Shown here in pieces: positions 1-8,287 of a stretch of 37,715 nt of DNA. The stretch lies in NCBI GenBank assembly GCA_040752635.1, contig JBFMGS010000020.1, forward strand, positions 1 through 37,715. Reading direction: 5' to 3'. A model generated the notes under the pieces. The model was not told the origin of the DNA and did no database searches. It saw only the letters and a list, made by a program, of their open reading frames with translations. Every line of letters begins with the position of its first letter. Positions within the stretch are counted from its first letter, which is position 1. The translations under genes were made by a program, and so were the position numbers. This stretch comes from JBFMGS01 sp040752635. Lineage in GTDB: Bacteria > Bacillota > SHA-98 > UBA4971.

Positions 1-1087
1 TGCGGAGAAAGCGGCACGCCCGCCACATGGCGCGCGCGTCAGGGCCGGCCCGTTCGAGCAAGGGCGCTGCGATCGCGCCCAGTGCCCCGGCTTCCACTTT
101 GGGATCGGACAGGTAGAGGGCGAGAAGCCCTTTCACAACGCCCTGGTGAAACTCGGCACAAGGCAAATCGGACGCGCCTCGTAGAGCTTTCTCCAGGAAG
201 TGATCGAGCCTGCGCGCGGACACCCCGGGATCTCTATAGAAGCTGACGAAGTTGAGATCTCCTTCCCGAAGATCCTCGCTTTGGTCTATGAGGTAGTCCA
301 GCAGAATATGGAGGCCACATATCCAGGGAAAGTACGCACTTGATATTTCCATTGTAAGGTCCGCGTTGGAGTCTTGTCTTGCGGCAAGGTTGAGGAGAGC
401 GAAAACGCCAAGCGTTGATCCGCAGGCAGCCGCAAACTCCCACCAGTACACGTCATCAGACCGACGCCACTCCCGTTCAAACCATCTAGTGAGAACGGGA
501 ACTCTATCCTGCTTATGAACGTGCTTGTAGACCTGCAGGTCACCGTACAGCCTGGCAAAACGTTCAACGGTATCCCTGGTAGCGCCGTACGAGGGTAGGA
601 ACGAGATCTGACGCCTGCATTCCGTCACCAGGGCACGAAGGTAGCCGCCGTCTGATTTGTGCGGATAGAAAGCATAGTAGTCAAGTTCGCCTGGCCCGCC
701 CTGACCTGCGTTCTCGCTCACTGGTGTCACGGCGTCGAGCATCGCCTGGTGCAGCCTCCGGAACGCCCGCTCGTCCTCGACTCCGGCGCGGTCGCAGAGG
801 TTGTCCAGGTAGTCGCTGATGGTCTGGTACGCAACTATGAGGGAAATCAGGCCGAACCGCGGCCGCGGGTCGAGTCCGTACACAGATCCACCTATCGCGT
901 GGAACCGCTTGTGACGTATGCTGGTAAGCCCCTGCTTCTTGAGTTCAGGATCAGGGCAACGTTCCAGGAGCCCTACCCATTTCGCAAGTTCTCTGTCAAC
1001 CAGCGGTATCATGTGAAACGCCATGGCCCGAGCCAGACAGACGGCACCCCAGGGGGCTTCGTTGTTACGCCCGTATCGATTCATCAT
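1..1087 (-). CDS. ytpB: Tetraprenyl-beta-curcumene synthase family protein (YtpB/DUF2600), 3' end cut by window edge
   Basis: The minus-strand frame stays open from an ATG at 1087 to the window edge, giving 362 visible residues, close to the usual family length (about 360), so only the extreme C-terminus is likely missing. Two motifs mark the family: an Asp-rich DYLDNLCDR at residues 92-100, and a second acidic segment at 264-280 (DYLIDQSEDLREGDLNF), expected to bind the diphosphate through magnesium. The N-terminal stretch RHKRFHAIGGSVY (58-70) also fits. Known members cyclise tetraprenyl diphosphate to a C35 sesquarterpene precursor found in Bacillus spores; that role is inferred here. The start is uncertain: ATG-ATG at 1087/1084 has no good ribosome site, and the frame is open further upstream. 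It follows polX in the same direction with a 313-base gap, where mutS2 stands in many Firmicutes. Confidence 0.86.
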   Translation of the reverse strand, partial: MMNRYGRNNEAPWGAVCLARAMAFHMIPLVDRELAKWVGLLERCPDPELKKQGLTSIRHKRFHAIGGSVYGLDPRPRFGLISLIVAYQTISDYLDNLCDRAGVEDERAFRRLHQAMLDAVTPVSENAGQGGPGELDYYAFYPHKSDGGYLRALVTECRRQISFLPSYGATRDTVERFARLYGDLQVYKHVHKQDRVPVLTRWFEREWRRSDDVYWWEFAAACGSTLGVFALLNLAARQDSNADLTMEISSAYFPWICGLHILLDYLIDQSEDLREGDLNFVSFYRDPGVSARRLDHFLEKALRGASDLPCAEFHQGVVKGLLALYLSDPKVEAGALGAIAAPLLERAGPDARAMWRACRFLR

Positions 1088-1400
1088 TAGCGTCACCCGG
1101 CAGGATATTCCGGTGTACCTCGTGGAGGACTGCACTGCCTTCGCCTTCAAAGTCAGGGAGGCAGAATAAGTTTGCGCTCCTCCGAGCCTGACGATACGGG
1201 ATAGAGGAAACAACGAGGCGTCCCCAGCACGGCACGGAGATCAAGCAGCGAGAACAGGTGCGTCAGCGGCTCCGGGGAAATGGAGCCCTGGGAGAGTTCG
1301 GTAAGGCAGGAGGGCCACACGACAGACAAGGTGTGCAAAGCGCGGGGGAACCGTGAAGAACCCAGGAGAATTCAGGAACCCGAGAAGCAAGACCGGGGAC
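1088..1400. other. Intergenic region between polX and ytpB
   Basis: No convincing gene is seen in these 313 bases. There is a small hairpin (6-bp stem GGCTCC/GGAGCC at 1268-1273 and 1282-1287, 8-base loop), but no T-run follows on either strand, so it is not called a terminator. A GGAGGA purine run on the minus strand near 1182 is too far from the ytpB ATG to act as its ribosome site. It could serve a longer, unrecognised ytpB start. No promoter could be read with confidence. Confidence 0.4.
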
Positions 1401-3137
1401 TCAGCGTGCGCCTTGCCGTCGCCGCTCCCGTAACCACTGGCGCAACCTGGGAAGGGGCCACGCATTGAGGACATGCGACCGTTCGAGCCACGCCCGCCGG
1501 GCGACGCCGACACCGTACGGCATGAACCCGAGTTGGTCGGCGCTGTGGGAGTCGGTGTTGATGGCGAGCACAGCGCCACGTTCCATAGCCCTCCGCGCCC
1601 AGCCCGAATCGAGGTCAAGCCTCTCAGGGTAAGCGTTAATCTCCAGCGCCACCTTGTGCCTGGCGGCTTCCTCGATCACGCTTTCCATATCCACCTCGTA
1701 GCCATCGCGCGCCCCGAGTACCCTGCCGGTGGGGTGGGCTATGATATCCACGTTTCCGTTCCGGATGGCGGTGATGATCCTATTGGTCATAGTCTCTTTC
1801 GACTGTCTGAATGCCGAGTGCACCGAGGCTACCACGACGTCCAGCCTCGAAAGGACGGAGTCCGGGTAGTCCAGGCCGCCGTCTTTCCTGATGTCAACCT
1901 CCGTCCCGGAGAGCACGGTGATCCCGGTAATCCTCTTATTGGTCTCCGAGATGAACTCGATTTGTTTCAGGATCTCATCCTCGGACAGACCGCCGGCAAT
2001 GCCGAGCGACTTGGAGTGGTCGCAGATTGCGAGGTACCCATACCCGCGCGCCTTCGCTGCTGCAGCCATGGTATCTATCGAGGACAGGCCGTCACTCCAG
2101 TCGCTGTGCACGTGAAGGTCGCCCCGGATGTCCTTTTCCTGAAGAAGTGATGGCAGCCGGCCCTCCGCTGCAGCTTCGATCTCGCCCTCGTCTTCGCGTA
2201 GCTCAGGAGGAATGTACTGTAGCCCCAGCGCGCCATAGATGTCCGCCTCTGTGCTTATCGGGAGTGCTCCCCCGGTTTCGCGGAACACCCCGTGCTCGTT
2301 GATCTTCAGCCCGCGCTCGCGGGCCATGCCACGGAGCCTCACGTTGTGAGCCTTCGACCCCGTAGCGTGATGCAGCGCCGTCACGAACTCGGCAGGTGGC
2401 ACGACCCACACGTCAACGTTAACCCCGTCCCGCGTCAGAAAGGTGCCTCTCTCTTCGCCCTGCGAGAGCACCTCCGAAACCTCGCGCCACGCCCTGACAG
2501 CCTCAATAACCCTGTTCACCGTGTCTGCTCCCACCACGATGTCAAGATCTCCGCAAGTTTCCTTCAGCCTCCGGAGGCTGCCCGCAGCCGCCGCATTATG
2601 GACCCCCTCCACAGGCTCTATCATGTCGAGCAGCGAATTAGCGAGCACGCGCGCGACAGCGAGCGGCACCCTTCTCCAGCTGTCTTCACGCAGCTTCTCT
2701 ATCGCCCTGAGTATGTTCTCCTCGGACTTCGGCCCCATCCCCGGGATACTTCTCAGTTTGCCATCGCGAGCGGCCTTCTCAAGATCATCTACACTGGCAA
2801 CCCCGAGATGCTGGAACACCGCGGCTGCAGTCCTGGGGCCGACGCCGGGGATCCTCAGCATGCCCCGCAGCCCGGGCGGCACCTCCCGCTTCAGCTCCTC
2901 GAGGAGCCCAAGCTTTCCTGTGGCAACGATCTCCGCGGTTTTCTTCTCGATAGCCTCGCCTATCCCTTCGATGCTTTTGAGCCTTCCCTCTGCGGCCAGC
3001 ATCGCCGCGTCTTCGGGAAGGCTCTCAATCTTATCTGCTGCACGCCTGTATGCCCTTACCTTGAACGGGTTCTCGCCCTTCAGTTCAAGAAGATCGGCAA
3101 GCTCACGGAATATAGCGGCGATATCTGCGTTGTCCAC
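1401..3137 (-). CDS. polX: DNA polymerase X family protein with PHP domain (PolX)
   Basis: Bacterial PolX is a repair polymerase with an added PHP-type 3'-5' exonuclease; length (578 aa) and domain order match the family. Residues below are counted from the upstream GTG at 3143. An N-terminal 8-kDa-like and helix-hairpin-helix region is seen at 1-150 (IPGVGPRTAAAVF, IPGMGPKSEENIL). The nucleotidyltransferase signature GSLRRLKETCGDLDIVVG carries Asp199 and Asp201, with the third carboxylate at Asp244. The PHP domain starts at about 341 with GDLHVHSDWSDG (His344, His346) and continues through GTEVDI, DIIAHPTG and NTDSHS. Two GTG codons compete for the start: that at 3143 has GGAGG only 1 base away, while that at 3137 has GGAGG 7 bases away, so 3137 is preferred. 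The order zapA-cvpA-polX is the usual Firmicutes one. Confidence 0.96.
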   Translation of the reverse strand: MDNADIAAIFRELADLLELKGENPFKVRAYRRAADKIESLPEDAAMLAAEGRLKSIEGIGEAIEKKTAEIVATGKLGLLEELKREVPPGLRGMLRIPGVGPRTAAAVFQHLGVASVDDLEKAARDGKLRSIPGMGPKSEENILRAIEKLREDSWRRVPLAVARVLANSLLDMIEPVEGVHNAAAAGSLRRLKETCGDLDIVVGADTVNRVIEAVRAWREVSEVLSQGEERGTFLTRDGVNVDVWVVPPAEFVTALHHATGSKAHNVRLRGMARERGLKINEHGVFRETGGALPISTEADIYGALGLQYIPPELREDEGEIEAAAEGRLPSLLQEKDIRGDLHVHSDWSDGLSSIDTMAAAAKARGYGYLAICDHSKSLGIAGGLSEDEILKQIEFISETNKRITGITVLSGTEVDIRKDGGLDYPDSVLSRLDVVVASVHSAFRQSKETMTNRIITAIRNGNVDIIAHPTGRVLGARDGYEVDMESVIEEAARHKVALEINAYPERLDLDSGWARRAMERGAVLAINTDSHSADQLGFMPYGVGVARRAWLERSHVLNAWPLPRLRQWLRERRRQGAR

Positions 3138-3265
3138 CGGCACCCCTCCGTGTCATGCTGCCTGGTTTTTTCGGTGACGCCTTAAGGATATTCGTCCGAA
3201 TAGTCATCTAGAGGCGCAGATTGCCACCAAACGGTGGTAAAACCGACTATCTCAAGCCATATGAA

Positions 3266-3433
3266 CTAGACGTGCCTTCCGCTGCCCGGCCTGCGAGACG
3301 ACAGCTTCTCCCTCACCCGCCTTTTAATCTCAGCCTGTGCATTCAGGCGTCTTTCGACTACGAGTGAAGCGAGCGCTGCGCCAGCGACCAGAACCAGAAT
3401 GAGAAAGGCCACAATCACCGTTTCCACGCTCAT
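3266..3433 (-). CDS. Small single-pass membrane protein, 55 aa, coupled to cvpA
   Basis: This short frame begins at ATG 3433 and overlaps the cvpA stop in an ATGA arrangement, which implies translational coupling. The product has a hydrophobic segment at about residues 5-26 (VIVAFLILVLVAGAALASLV), followed by a very basic tail (ERRLNAQAEIKRRVREKL, then SSRRPGSGRHV). It would therefore be a one-span membrane protein with a cationic tail, by the positive-inside rule probably cytoplasmic. I do not recognise a family. Its place between cvpA and polX suggests a role with CvpA or in the membrane, which is inference. It ends about 130 bases before polX. Confidence 0.6.
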   Translation of the reverse strand: MSVETVIVAFLILVLVAGAALASLVVERRLNAQAEIKRRVREKLSSRRPGSGRHV

Positions 3434-3993
3434 GCCCTGTCCCTCCCCACCGCCCTGCCGTCGCGCGGGATCTCCTTACGGTCCTTGCCACGCTCAATGA
3501 AACGCGGTATTCCCGCCGGCAGCGCTTCTTCGATCCTATTGTATATCATGGGGGACACGTCCAAAAACTCCCGCGCGAGGGTTGAGCTATCTATCACCTC
3601 GCGGACCCCCTCAAATGGCAAGGCGTACAGCACGAGCAGCACCACCGCGACGATTACCGCGCCTTTGATGAGCCCGAACACGGCCCCGCCGATAGAGTCC
3701 ACCAACGACACGGGAGTGTACCTCACAAGCCTGCCCCAAACCCATTCCACGATCCATACGGCCAGCCCAACCCCCACGCAGATCGCGGCAAACCCCAGGA
3801 CGTTTGCCATCCCCCGAGAGATTACGAAATAGCTCAGGAAAACGTCCCCCACCCGATCGTAATACTGAAGGGCCAGGATCACGGCGGTTATCAGCCCTGC
3901 CAGGCCGAGCACCTGCCGCACAAGGCCCTGACGGAGGCCTACTATTGCGGTAAGTCCCACGAAAACCAGGATGAGCAGGCTCAGCCAGTCCAC
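3430..3993 (-). CDS. cvpA: CvpA family membrane protein
   Basis: This 187-residue protein has four predicted membrane spans (about 5-22, 28-48, 63-85 and 102-125) and a basic hydrophilic C-terminal tail. That is the layout of CvpA/YshB proteins, named after colicin V production; in Firmicutes their role is not firmly established. The family-like stretch VSLVDSIGGAVFGLIKGAVIV precedes the last span. GTG at 3993 is taken as start because GGGAGGGG stands 6 bases upstream. It lies 14 bases after zapA and its stop overlaps the ATG of a 55-residue membrane protein, so these genes look cotranscribed. Family assignment is good; function is open. Confidence 0.88.
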   Translation of the reverse strand: MDWLSLLILVFVGLTAIVGLRQGLVRQVLGLAGLITAVILALQYYDRVGDVFLSYFVISRGMANVLGFAAICVGVGLAVWIVEWVWGRLVRYTPVSLVDSIGGAVFGLIKGAVIVAVVLLVLYALPFEGVREVIDSSTLAREFLDVSPMIYNRIEEALPAGIPRFIERGKDRKEIPRDGRAVGRDRA

Positions 3994-4007
3994 GTCCGAC
4001 CCCTCCC

Positions 4008-4316
4008 TTACCGCGCGTCCTCCACCATGCGCATCAGTTCCTCGTAACGCGCCTTGAGCCTCTGGAGTTCATCGGCTATGGAGAGGCACGCCAGGATGGT
4101 CGCGCGGCTCCGAGCGAGCCTGGGGTTCGCCGCAAGAGCAGCGCGTATCCGCTCGTCTACAGCTTGGGCTAAGACCTTCACATACTCAGGATCTGCGTCC
4201 GCCCGGATAGTGTAGTCTTCCCCTACTATGCTTACGGTAACACGGTTCTTCCTCTCGGCCGCTTCAACCGGCGCCCCACCCGTCTCATTGCTCCCTGGCA
4301 AGCGTCTCACCCCCAT
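4008..4316 (-). CDS. zapA: Cell division protein ZapA
   Basis: This 102-residue protein matches ZapA (YshA in Bacillus), a small coiled-coil protein that bundles FtsZ filaments at the division site. The core begins at about residue 25 (RVTVSIVGEDYTIRADADPE), the beta-hairpin head of the family, followed by AVDERIRAAL and a long helix ending in LKARYEELMRMVEDAR. The first 24 residues look like a poorly conserved extension, so a later start is possible (GTG codon 3 is an alternative). The ATG overlaps the stop of the upstream ABC permease gene as TGATG, which couples its translation to a transporter gene. That is unusual, since zapA normally follows pheT directly. Confidence 0.88.
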   Translation of the reverse strand: MGVRRLPGSNETGGAPVEAAERKNRVTVSIVGEDYTIRADADPEYVKVLAQAVDERIRAALAANPRLARSRATILACLSIADELQRLKARYEELMRMVEDAR

Positions 4317-5260
4317 CAGTCGCGCAGCCTGGGATCCAGCGCATCGCGCAGCCCATCGCCGAACAGGTTAAACGCAAGCACCGTAACCATTATAGCAAGG
4401 CCCGGGTACACTGAAAACCACGGCGCGAAGCGCAAGTATCCTCTGCCGATAGATATCATCTGCCCCCAGCTCGGAGTCGGGGGCTGCGCGCCGAGTCCGA
4501 GGAAGCTCAGTCCCGCCTCGGACATTATCGCACCGGGGATGCCGAGAGTCGCCGACACAATGACAGGCGCGAGGCAGTTCGGGAGAATGTGCTTGATGAT
4601 GATGCGGACGTCGCTCTCCCCTACAGCCTTTGCCGCCTCTACAAACTCACGCTCTCTTACGGCAAGAACCTGCCCGCGCACCAGGCGCGCCATTCCCGCC
4701 CACCCGACTATGGCGAGGGCTATGAACACATTGTATATTCCGGGACCCAGCACGAACATGATCGCTATCGCAAACAGAAGGTCAGGAAAGGCGAACATCA
4801 TATCGGTGATACGCATTATGACGTTGTCAACCCTGCCCCCGAAATAGCCGGATATCGCTCCCAGCGTGACACCTATTACGAGCGTAATCGCCTCTGCAAC
4901 GAAGCCCACAGTAAGAGAGATGCGCGACCCGAAGATGATGCGGCTTGCAACATCGCGCCCTAGATCGTCGGTCCCGAGCGGGTATTTGCGCGACGGGGGC
5001 CTGAGTTGATCATCAAGCGATTGTTTATACGGGTCGTGAGGCGCGATATAAGGTGCAAAGACCGCCACAAGCATAAGCAATACGATCACCACGAGGCCTG
5101 CCATAGCTAGCCTATTGCGCTTCAGCCTTTTCCATGCGTCCGCGTACAGCCCCTCGGTACGATGGTCTGTAGAAACCCCCTCCTCCTCGGTGGCGCCGCC
5201 CGGCTTCCCAGGGCGTCGGGGCATACGTTGCACTTCACCTGGAGTACTGCTTCCCGCCAT
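4316..5260 (-). CDS. Peptide/nickel-type ABC transporter permease (DppC/OppC family)
   Basis: This inner-membrane permease of the peptide/opine/nickel ABC uptake class has 314 residues from ATG 5260, where GGAG lies 10 bases upstream. The frame is open to 5356, but that would overlap the previous gene by 56 bases. A hydrophilic N-tail precedes KRLKRNRLAMAGLVVIVLL, the first span. The typical post-span sequence LGTDDLGRDVASRIIFGSR follows, then the EAA loop (EAAKAVGESDVRIIIKHILP), which contacts the ATPase, and the conserved end GLRDALDPRLRD. Substrate cannot be read from the permease. It pairs with the DppB-type permease 40 bases upstream and overlaps zapA. No ATP-binding subunit gene lies nearby. 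Confidence 0.93.
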   Translation of the reverse strand: MAGSSTPGEVQRMPRRPGKPGGATEEEGVSTDHRTEGLYADAWKRLKRNRLAMAGLVVIVLLMLVAVFAPYIAPHDPYKQSLDDQLRPPSRKYPLGTDDLGRDVASRIIFGSRISLTVGFVAEAITLVIGVTLGAISGYFGGRVDNVIMRITDMMFAFPDLLFAIAIMFVLGPGIYNVFIALAIVGWAGMARLVRGQVLAVREREFVEAAKAVGESDVRIIIKHILPNCLAPVIVSATLGIPGAIMSEAGLSFLGLGAQPPTPSWGQMISIGRGYLRFAPWFSVYPGLAIMVTVLAFNLFGDGLRDALDPRLRD

Positions 5261-5300
5261 ACCTTCGATGCTCCCCGTGAACGTATTCCGCGGTACTGGT

Positions 5301-6230
5301 TTAGTCCCGTGCCGTGTACCTGATCCTCGGGTCCAAAAACGCATACGATATGTCAACTATGAGGTTCGCCAGCACGAACACGACGGCGGTAAAGAGGACG
5401 GTGCCCTGAATCAGGGTGTAGTCCCGGTAATGAATGCCCTCGTAAGCCAACCTTCCGAGACCGGGGATGCCGAACACTGTCTCTGTCAGGATGGCCCCCG
5501 TCATAAGACCTCCCATTTGCAGGCCCACAATCGTGACCACCGGGATCATCGCATTCTTCAGGGCATGCTTGAAGATGACAATCCTCTCGGAAAGCCCCTT
5601 CGATCGCGCAGTGCGGATGTAGTCTTGCCTTATGACCTCGAGAAGGCTTGATCGGGTCATCCTCGCTATGCTCGCGGCGTACCGGACGCCCAAAGTAATG
5701 GCCGGCAGCACGAGGTACTTAGGGCCAAAATACCCGGATATCGGGAGCCAGCGGAGCTTCAGCCCGAAGAGAATCTGCAACAGCAGCGCGAACCAGAACA
5801 GAGGGACAGATATCCCTGCGAGCGCAGTCACCATCGCCATGTGGTCAAACACGGAGTACTGCTTCACTGCAGAGATGATGCCGACAGCTAGCCCGATCGC
5901 AAGCCCGACAAACATCGCAGAGAGCGCGAGTTTGGCTGTGGCCGGGACCCTTTGCATTATCGCCCGTGTGACCGGCTCCTTGGTATGAAACGACCTTCCG
6001 AGGTCGCCGCGAACCGCTCCCCACAGAAAACGCAGGTACTGGACGGGCAGAGGGTCGTTGAGCCCGTACTCCTCCCTGATGCGCTCAATCGTGGCCGGGT
6101 CAGCCCGCTTCTCAAACATCATTATGACCGGATCCCCTGGCACCCAGTTCATCAAGATGAAGGTGATGATCGTTACCCCCAAGAGCACAGGGATCGTCGC
6201 CACAACTCGTTTACCTATGTACTCAAGCAT
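5301..6230 (-). CDS. Peptide/nickel-type ABC transporter permease (DppB/OppB family)
   Basis: This is the first permease of the heterodimer, 309 residues from ATG 6230, with AAGGGG about 9 bases upstream. The frame extends to 6296 but without family similarity. The N-terminus MLEYIGKRVVATIPVLLGV and the segment MNWVPGDPVIMM are typical of DppB/OppB, as is the periplasmic loop region EYGLNDPLPVQYLRFL. The EAA-type loop is RTARSKGLSERIVIFKHALK, and GLGRLAYEGIHYRDYTLIQG follows near the C-terminus. It should act with the DppC-like protein and the binding protein encoded about 300 bases upstream; the ATPases must come from elsewhere. Confidence 0.93.
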   Translation of the reverse strand: MLEYIGKRVVATIPVLLGVTIITFILMNWVPGDPVIMMFEKRADPATIERIREEYGLNDPLPVQYLRFLWGAVRGDLGRSFHTKEPVTRAIMQRVPATAKLALSAMFVGLAIGLAVGIISAVKQYSVFDHMAMVTALAGISVPLFWFALLLQILFGLKLRWLPISGYFGPKYLVLPAITLGVRYAASIARMTRSSLLEVIRQDYIRTARSKGLSERIVIFKHALKNAMIPVVTIVGLQMGGLMTGAILTETVFGIPGLGRLAYEGIHYRDYTLIQGTVLFTAVVFVLANLIVDISYAFLDPRIRYTARD

Positions 6231-6328
6231 TCCGCCATCCCCTTGCCCGATCCCGGCCGGAAATCCCTGGCGCGGGGTTCCCGGGTCTACACGCAAGTGG
6301 CTTCTAATGTTGTCTTTCTTACGTTAAG

Positions 6329-6364
6329 GTCGTGCGGCAGAATCTTCCAAGACAGCCGCACGAC
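6329..6364 (-). promoter_or_regulatory. Hairpin between binding-protein gene and permease genes (10-bp stem)
   Basis: A perfect 10-bp inverted repeat, GTCGTGCGGC at 6329-6338 and its complement at 6355-6364, encloses a 16-base loop that can itself form TCTT/AAGA pairs. No T-run follows on the minus strand, so it is not a classical terminator. Hairpins here in peptide ABC operons often partly terminate transcription or protect the 3' end of the binding-protein mRNA. That role is inferred. Confidence 0.5.
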
Positions 6365-6448
6365 ATTGCAGGCCGGCGAGAACCTGAAACAAGCCAACAG
6401 TCTCCCTTAGAACTGGTCGCACACCTGGTAGGGCTGCCGGCGCCAGAA

Positions 6449-6495
6449 CGAGGCGGCACCTCAAATGGGCAATTGCCACCCTCGCGGCCGCCTCG
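6449..6495 (-). repeat. Second inverted repeat downstream of the binding-protein gene
   Basis: A 9-bp inverted repeat, CGAGGCGGC at 6449-6457 and its complement at 6487-6495, has a 29-base loop containing the palindrome GGCAATTGCC. It lies 40 bases past the stop of the binding-protein gene. Together with the hairpin at 6329-6364 it makes most of the 304-base gap potentially structured. No T-run follows, so its function is unclear. Confidence 0.4.
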
Positions 6496-6534
6496 TACGA
6501 CACCGGCAACCCGGGACCAAAGTCTGCTCCTTAC

Positions 6535-8130
6535 CTACTTGTCAAGCCACACGTGCTTGTAGCTCATAACCCCGGTCGGGTGCATATTCAGCCCTTTTAC
6601 GTAGGGCTGCTTCAGCATGAAGTCTTTGTAGTAAAGAAGCGGCACGACAGCAACATCATCATGCACGATGATCCCCTCAGCCCTCTGGTAGAGAGCGATC
6701 CTTTCTGCCATGTCCGAGACCCTGCGCGCCCGATCGAGCAAGGCATCCACCTTGGGATTTGAGTAGTTACTGGAATACGTCTTGGACTGGGTCGAGTGGA
6801 ACCAGACATACAGGAAGTTATCGGGGTCGCCTATGTCAGCCCACCAGTTGCTGAAGTAGCACGGTATCTTGCCCTGCTTACGCGCCTGTCTGTAGGTGGC
6901 GGAATCCACCTGGACGATCTTGAGGTTGATTCCGACCTCTTTCAGCATGGCTTGCACCGCCTCGTTGCGCCGCAGCACCGTATCGCTCTTGGTTTGCCAG
7001 GCCTCAATGGTGAACCCATTCGGGTATCCGGCTTCCTTCAGAAGCTCCCTGGCCTTTGCGGGGTTGTACTCAAACCCGGGGAAGTTCGGGTTGAACCCGG
7101 GAAGCCCGGGGCATAGGAAGCTGTTGGCGACAGTGGCCCGGCCACCCGTGAACACCTTGTCTACCAGGGTCTTCTTGTCAATAGCCATCGCAAACGCACG
7201 GCGGACCCGCACGTCCTTGAGATAAGGATCGTTTACGTTGAGGTTGTAGAAGTAAATGTTGAGCGGGGTACCTGATAGGATCTTGTCCTTGAACGCAGGG
7301 CTGGTCGTAACCCTTATAAAGTCGCTATCCGGGATGCTGGTCACATCTATCGTCCCGTTTTCAAACTCGAGCATTGCCGTGGCGCTCTCGGGGATTATCC
7401 GCATTTCAATCGCGTCGAGGTAAGGGAGTCCTTTCTCGAAATAGTCCGCGTGCTTCTTGAGCACGAGGATGCTGTCCCGCACCCACTTGTCGATCTTGAA
7501 CGGACCGGTACCGATGGGGCGCAGCGCCCAGTTGTCCCCTGCCTTCTTGCACGCCTCTTCGGGGAAGATGGACATGGCGGGCACCGCGAGGTTGGAGAGG
7601 AAAGGAGCGTACGGGTATTCGAGCGTGAACTGGAACGTATAATCATCGATGATCTTGAACCCTGCAAGCTCCTTCGCCTTTCCATCCATCATCTCCTGCG
7701 CGCCCACGATCTGCTCGATGCACCACGTGTTGGCAGCCTTTGTGGCCGGGGTTAGCATCCGCTCAAAGGTAAACTTCACATCTCGCGCTTTGAGCTCGGT
7801 GCCGTCGTGGAACTTAACACCCTTACGCAGCTTGCAAGTGTAAGTCTTTTTGTCCGGGCTGAGCGTCGGAAGGGTTTCCAGGAGTTCGGGTTCCAGCTTC
7901 AGACTGCTCTTTTCGTATCTGACCAGGGTGTTGAAGATCTCGCGAGACAGGTTGTAAATGAGAAACGTGGTATCTACCTGGGGATCGATGCCGGGCGGGT
8001 CTGCACCAAGATAGTCATGGAGTATTCCGCCGTACTTCGGGGTCTCGCCTGCAGACGACACAACCTGACCTGTGGCCATCGTTGTCACCACAACAATCGC
8101 AAGGCACAACCATCTCCGGAAGAACGACAC
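6535..8130 (-). CDS. ABC transporter substrate-binding protein, family 5 (peptide/nickel type)
   Basis: This is the extracellular binding protein of a peptide-type ABC importer, 531 residues. GTG 8130 is chosen because GAGGAGG stands about 7 bases upstream. The residues before it in the open frame look untranslated, and the product then begins with a clean signal peptide (SFFRRW, then CLAIVVVTTMATGQVVSSA, cleavage near 30). The mature start GETPKYGGILHDYLGADPPG and the segments TYTCKLRKGVKFHDGTELKA and VRRAFAMAIDKKTLVDKVF are hallmarks of solute-binding family 5. There is no lipobox cysteine near the cleavage site, unusual for a Gram-positive binding protein, so membrane anchoring is unclear. 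The ligand cannot be deduced. It precedes the two permease genes. Confidence 0.94.
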   Translation of the reverse strand: MSFFRRWLCLAIVVVTTMATGQVVSSAGETPKYGGILHDYLGADPPGIDPQVDTTFLIYNLSREIFNTLVRYEKSSLKLEPELLETLPTLSPDKKTYTCKLRKGVKFHDGTELKARDVKFTFERMLTPATKAANTWCIEQIVGAQEMMDGKAKELAGFKIIDDYTFQFTLEYPYAPFLSNLAVPAMSIFPEEACKKAGDNWALRPIGTGPFKIDKWVRDSILVLKKHADYFEKGLPYLDAIEMRIIPESATAMLEFENGTIDVTSIPDSDFIRVTTSPAFKDKILSGTPLNIYFYNLNVNDPYLKDVRVRRAFAMAIDKKTLVDKVFTGGRATVANSFLCPGLPGFNPNFPGFEYNPAKARELLKEAGYPNGFTIEAWQTKSDTVLRRNEAVQAMLKEVGINLKIVQVDSATYRQARKQGKIPCYFSNWWADIGDPDNFLYVWFHSTQSKTYSSNYSNPKVDALLDRARRVSDMAERIALYQRAEGIIVHDDVAVVPLLYYKDFMLKQPYVKGLNMHPTGVMSYKHVWLDK

Positions 8131-8244
8131 ACTTATCCCTCCTCGTCTGCTGATCTGGCGTATTAATTCTACCACGCTGCCTTGATTACCTCCCACAAGG
8201 TGCTCCTTCACACGAATTTTGGTGATTCAGGAAGCAGCGGAGAG

Positions 8245-8287
8245 CACAGGTGCGTTCGGCGCCTCAAAAAGAGGCGCCGGTGCTGTG
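8245..8287. repeat. Strong inverted repeat between pheT and the binding-protein gene
   Basis: A 9-bp perfect stem, CGGCGCCTC at 8257-8265 with its complement at 8271-8279, has a 5-base loop of A (T on the minus strand). An outer CACAG/CTGTG pair at 8245-8249 and 8283-8287 extends it. It lies about 90 bases after the pheT stop and about 115 bases before the binding-protein start. No T-run follows the stem on either strand, so it is not a standard terminator. It could limit read-through from the pheST operon into the transporter genes, or be an operator. Confidence 0.5.

Noticed and set aside
659..1090. 143-codon plus-strand frame near the left end
   Set aside because: It is antisense to the YtpB-like gene, whose minus-strand frame carries both family motifs and runs unbroken to the window edge.
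3220..3245. Small inverted repeat CCACC/GGTGG as a terminator before polX
   Set aside because: The stem is only 5 bp and on the minus strand no T-run follows it; polX is likely still in the zapA-cvpA transcript.
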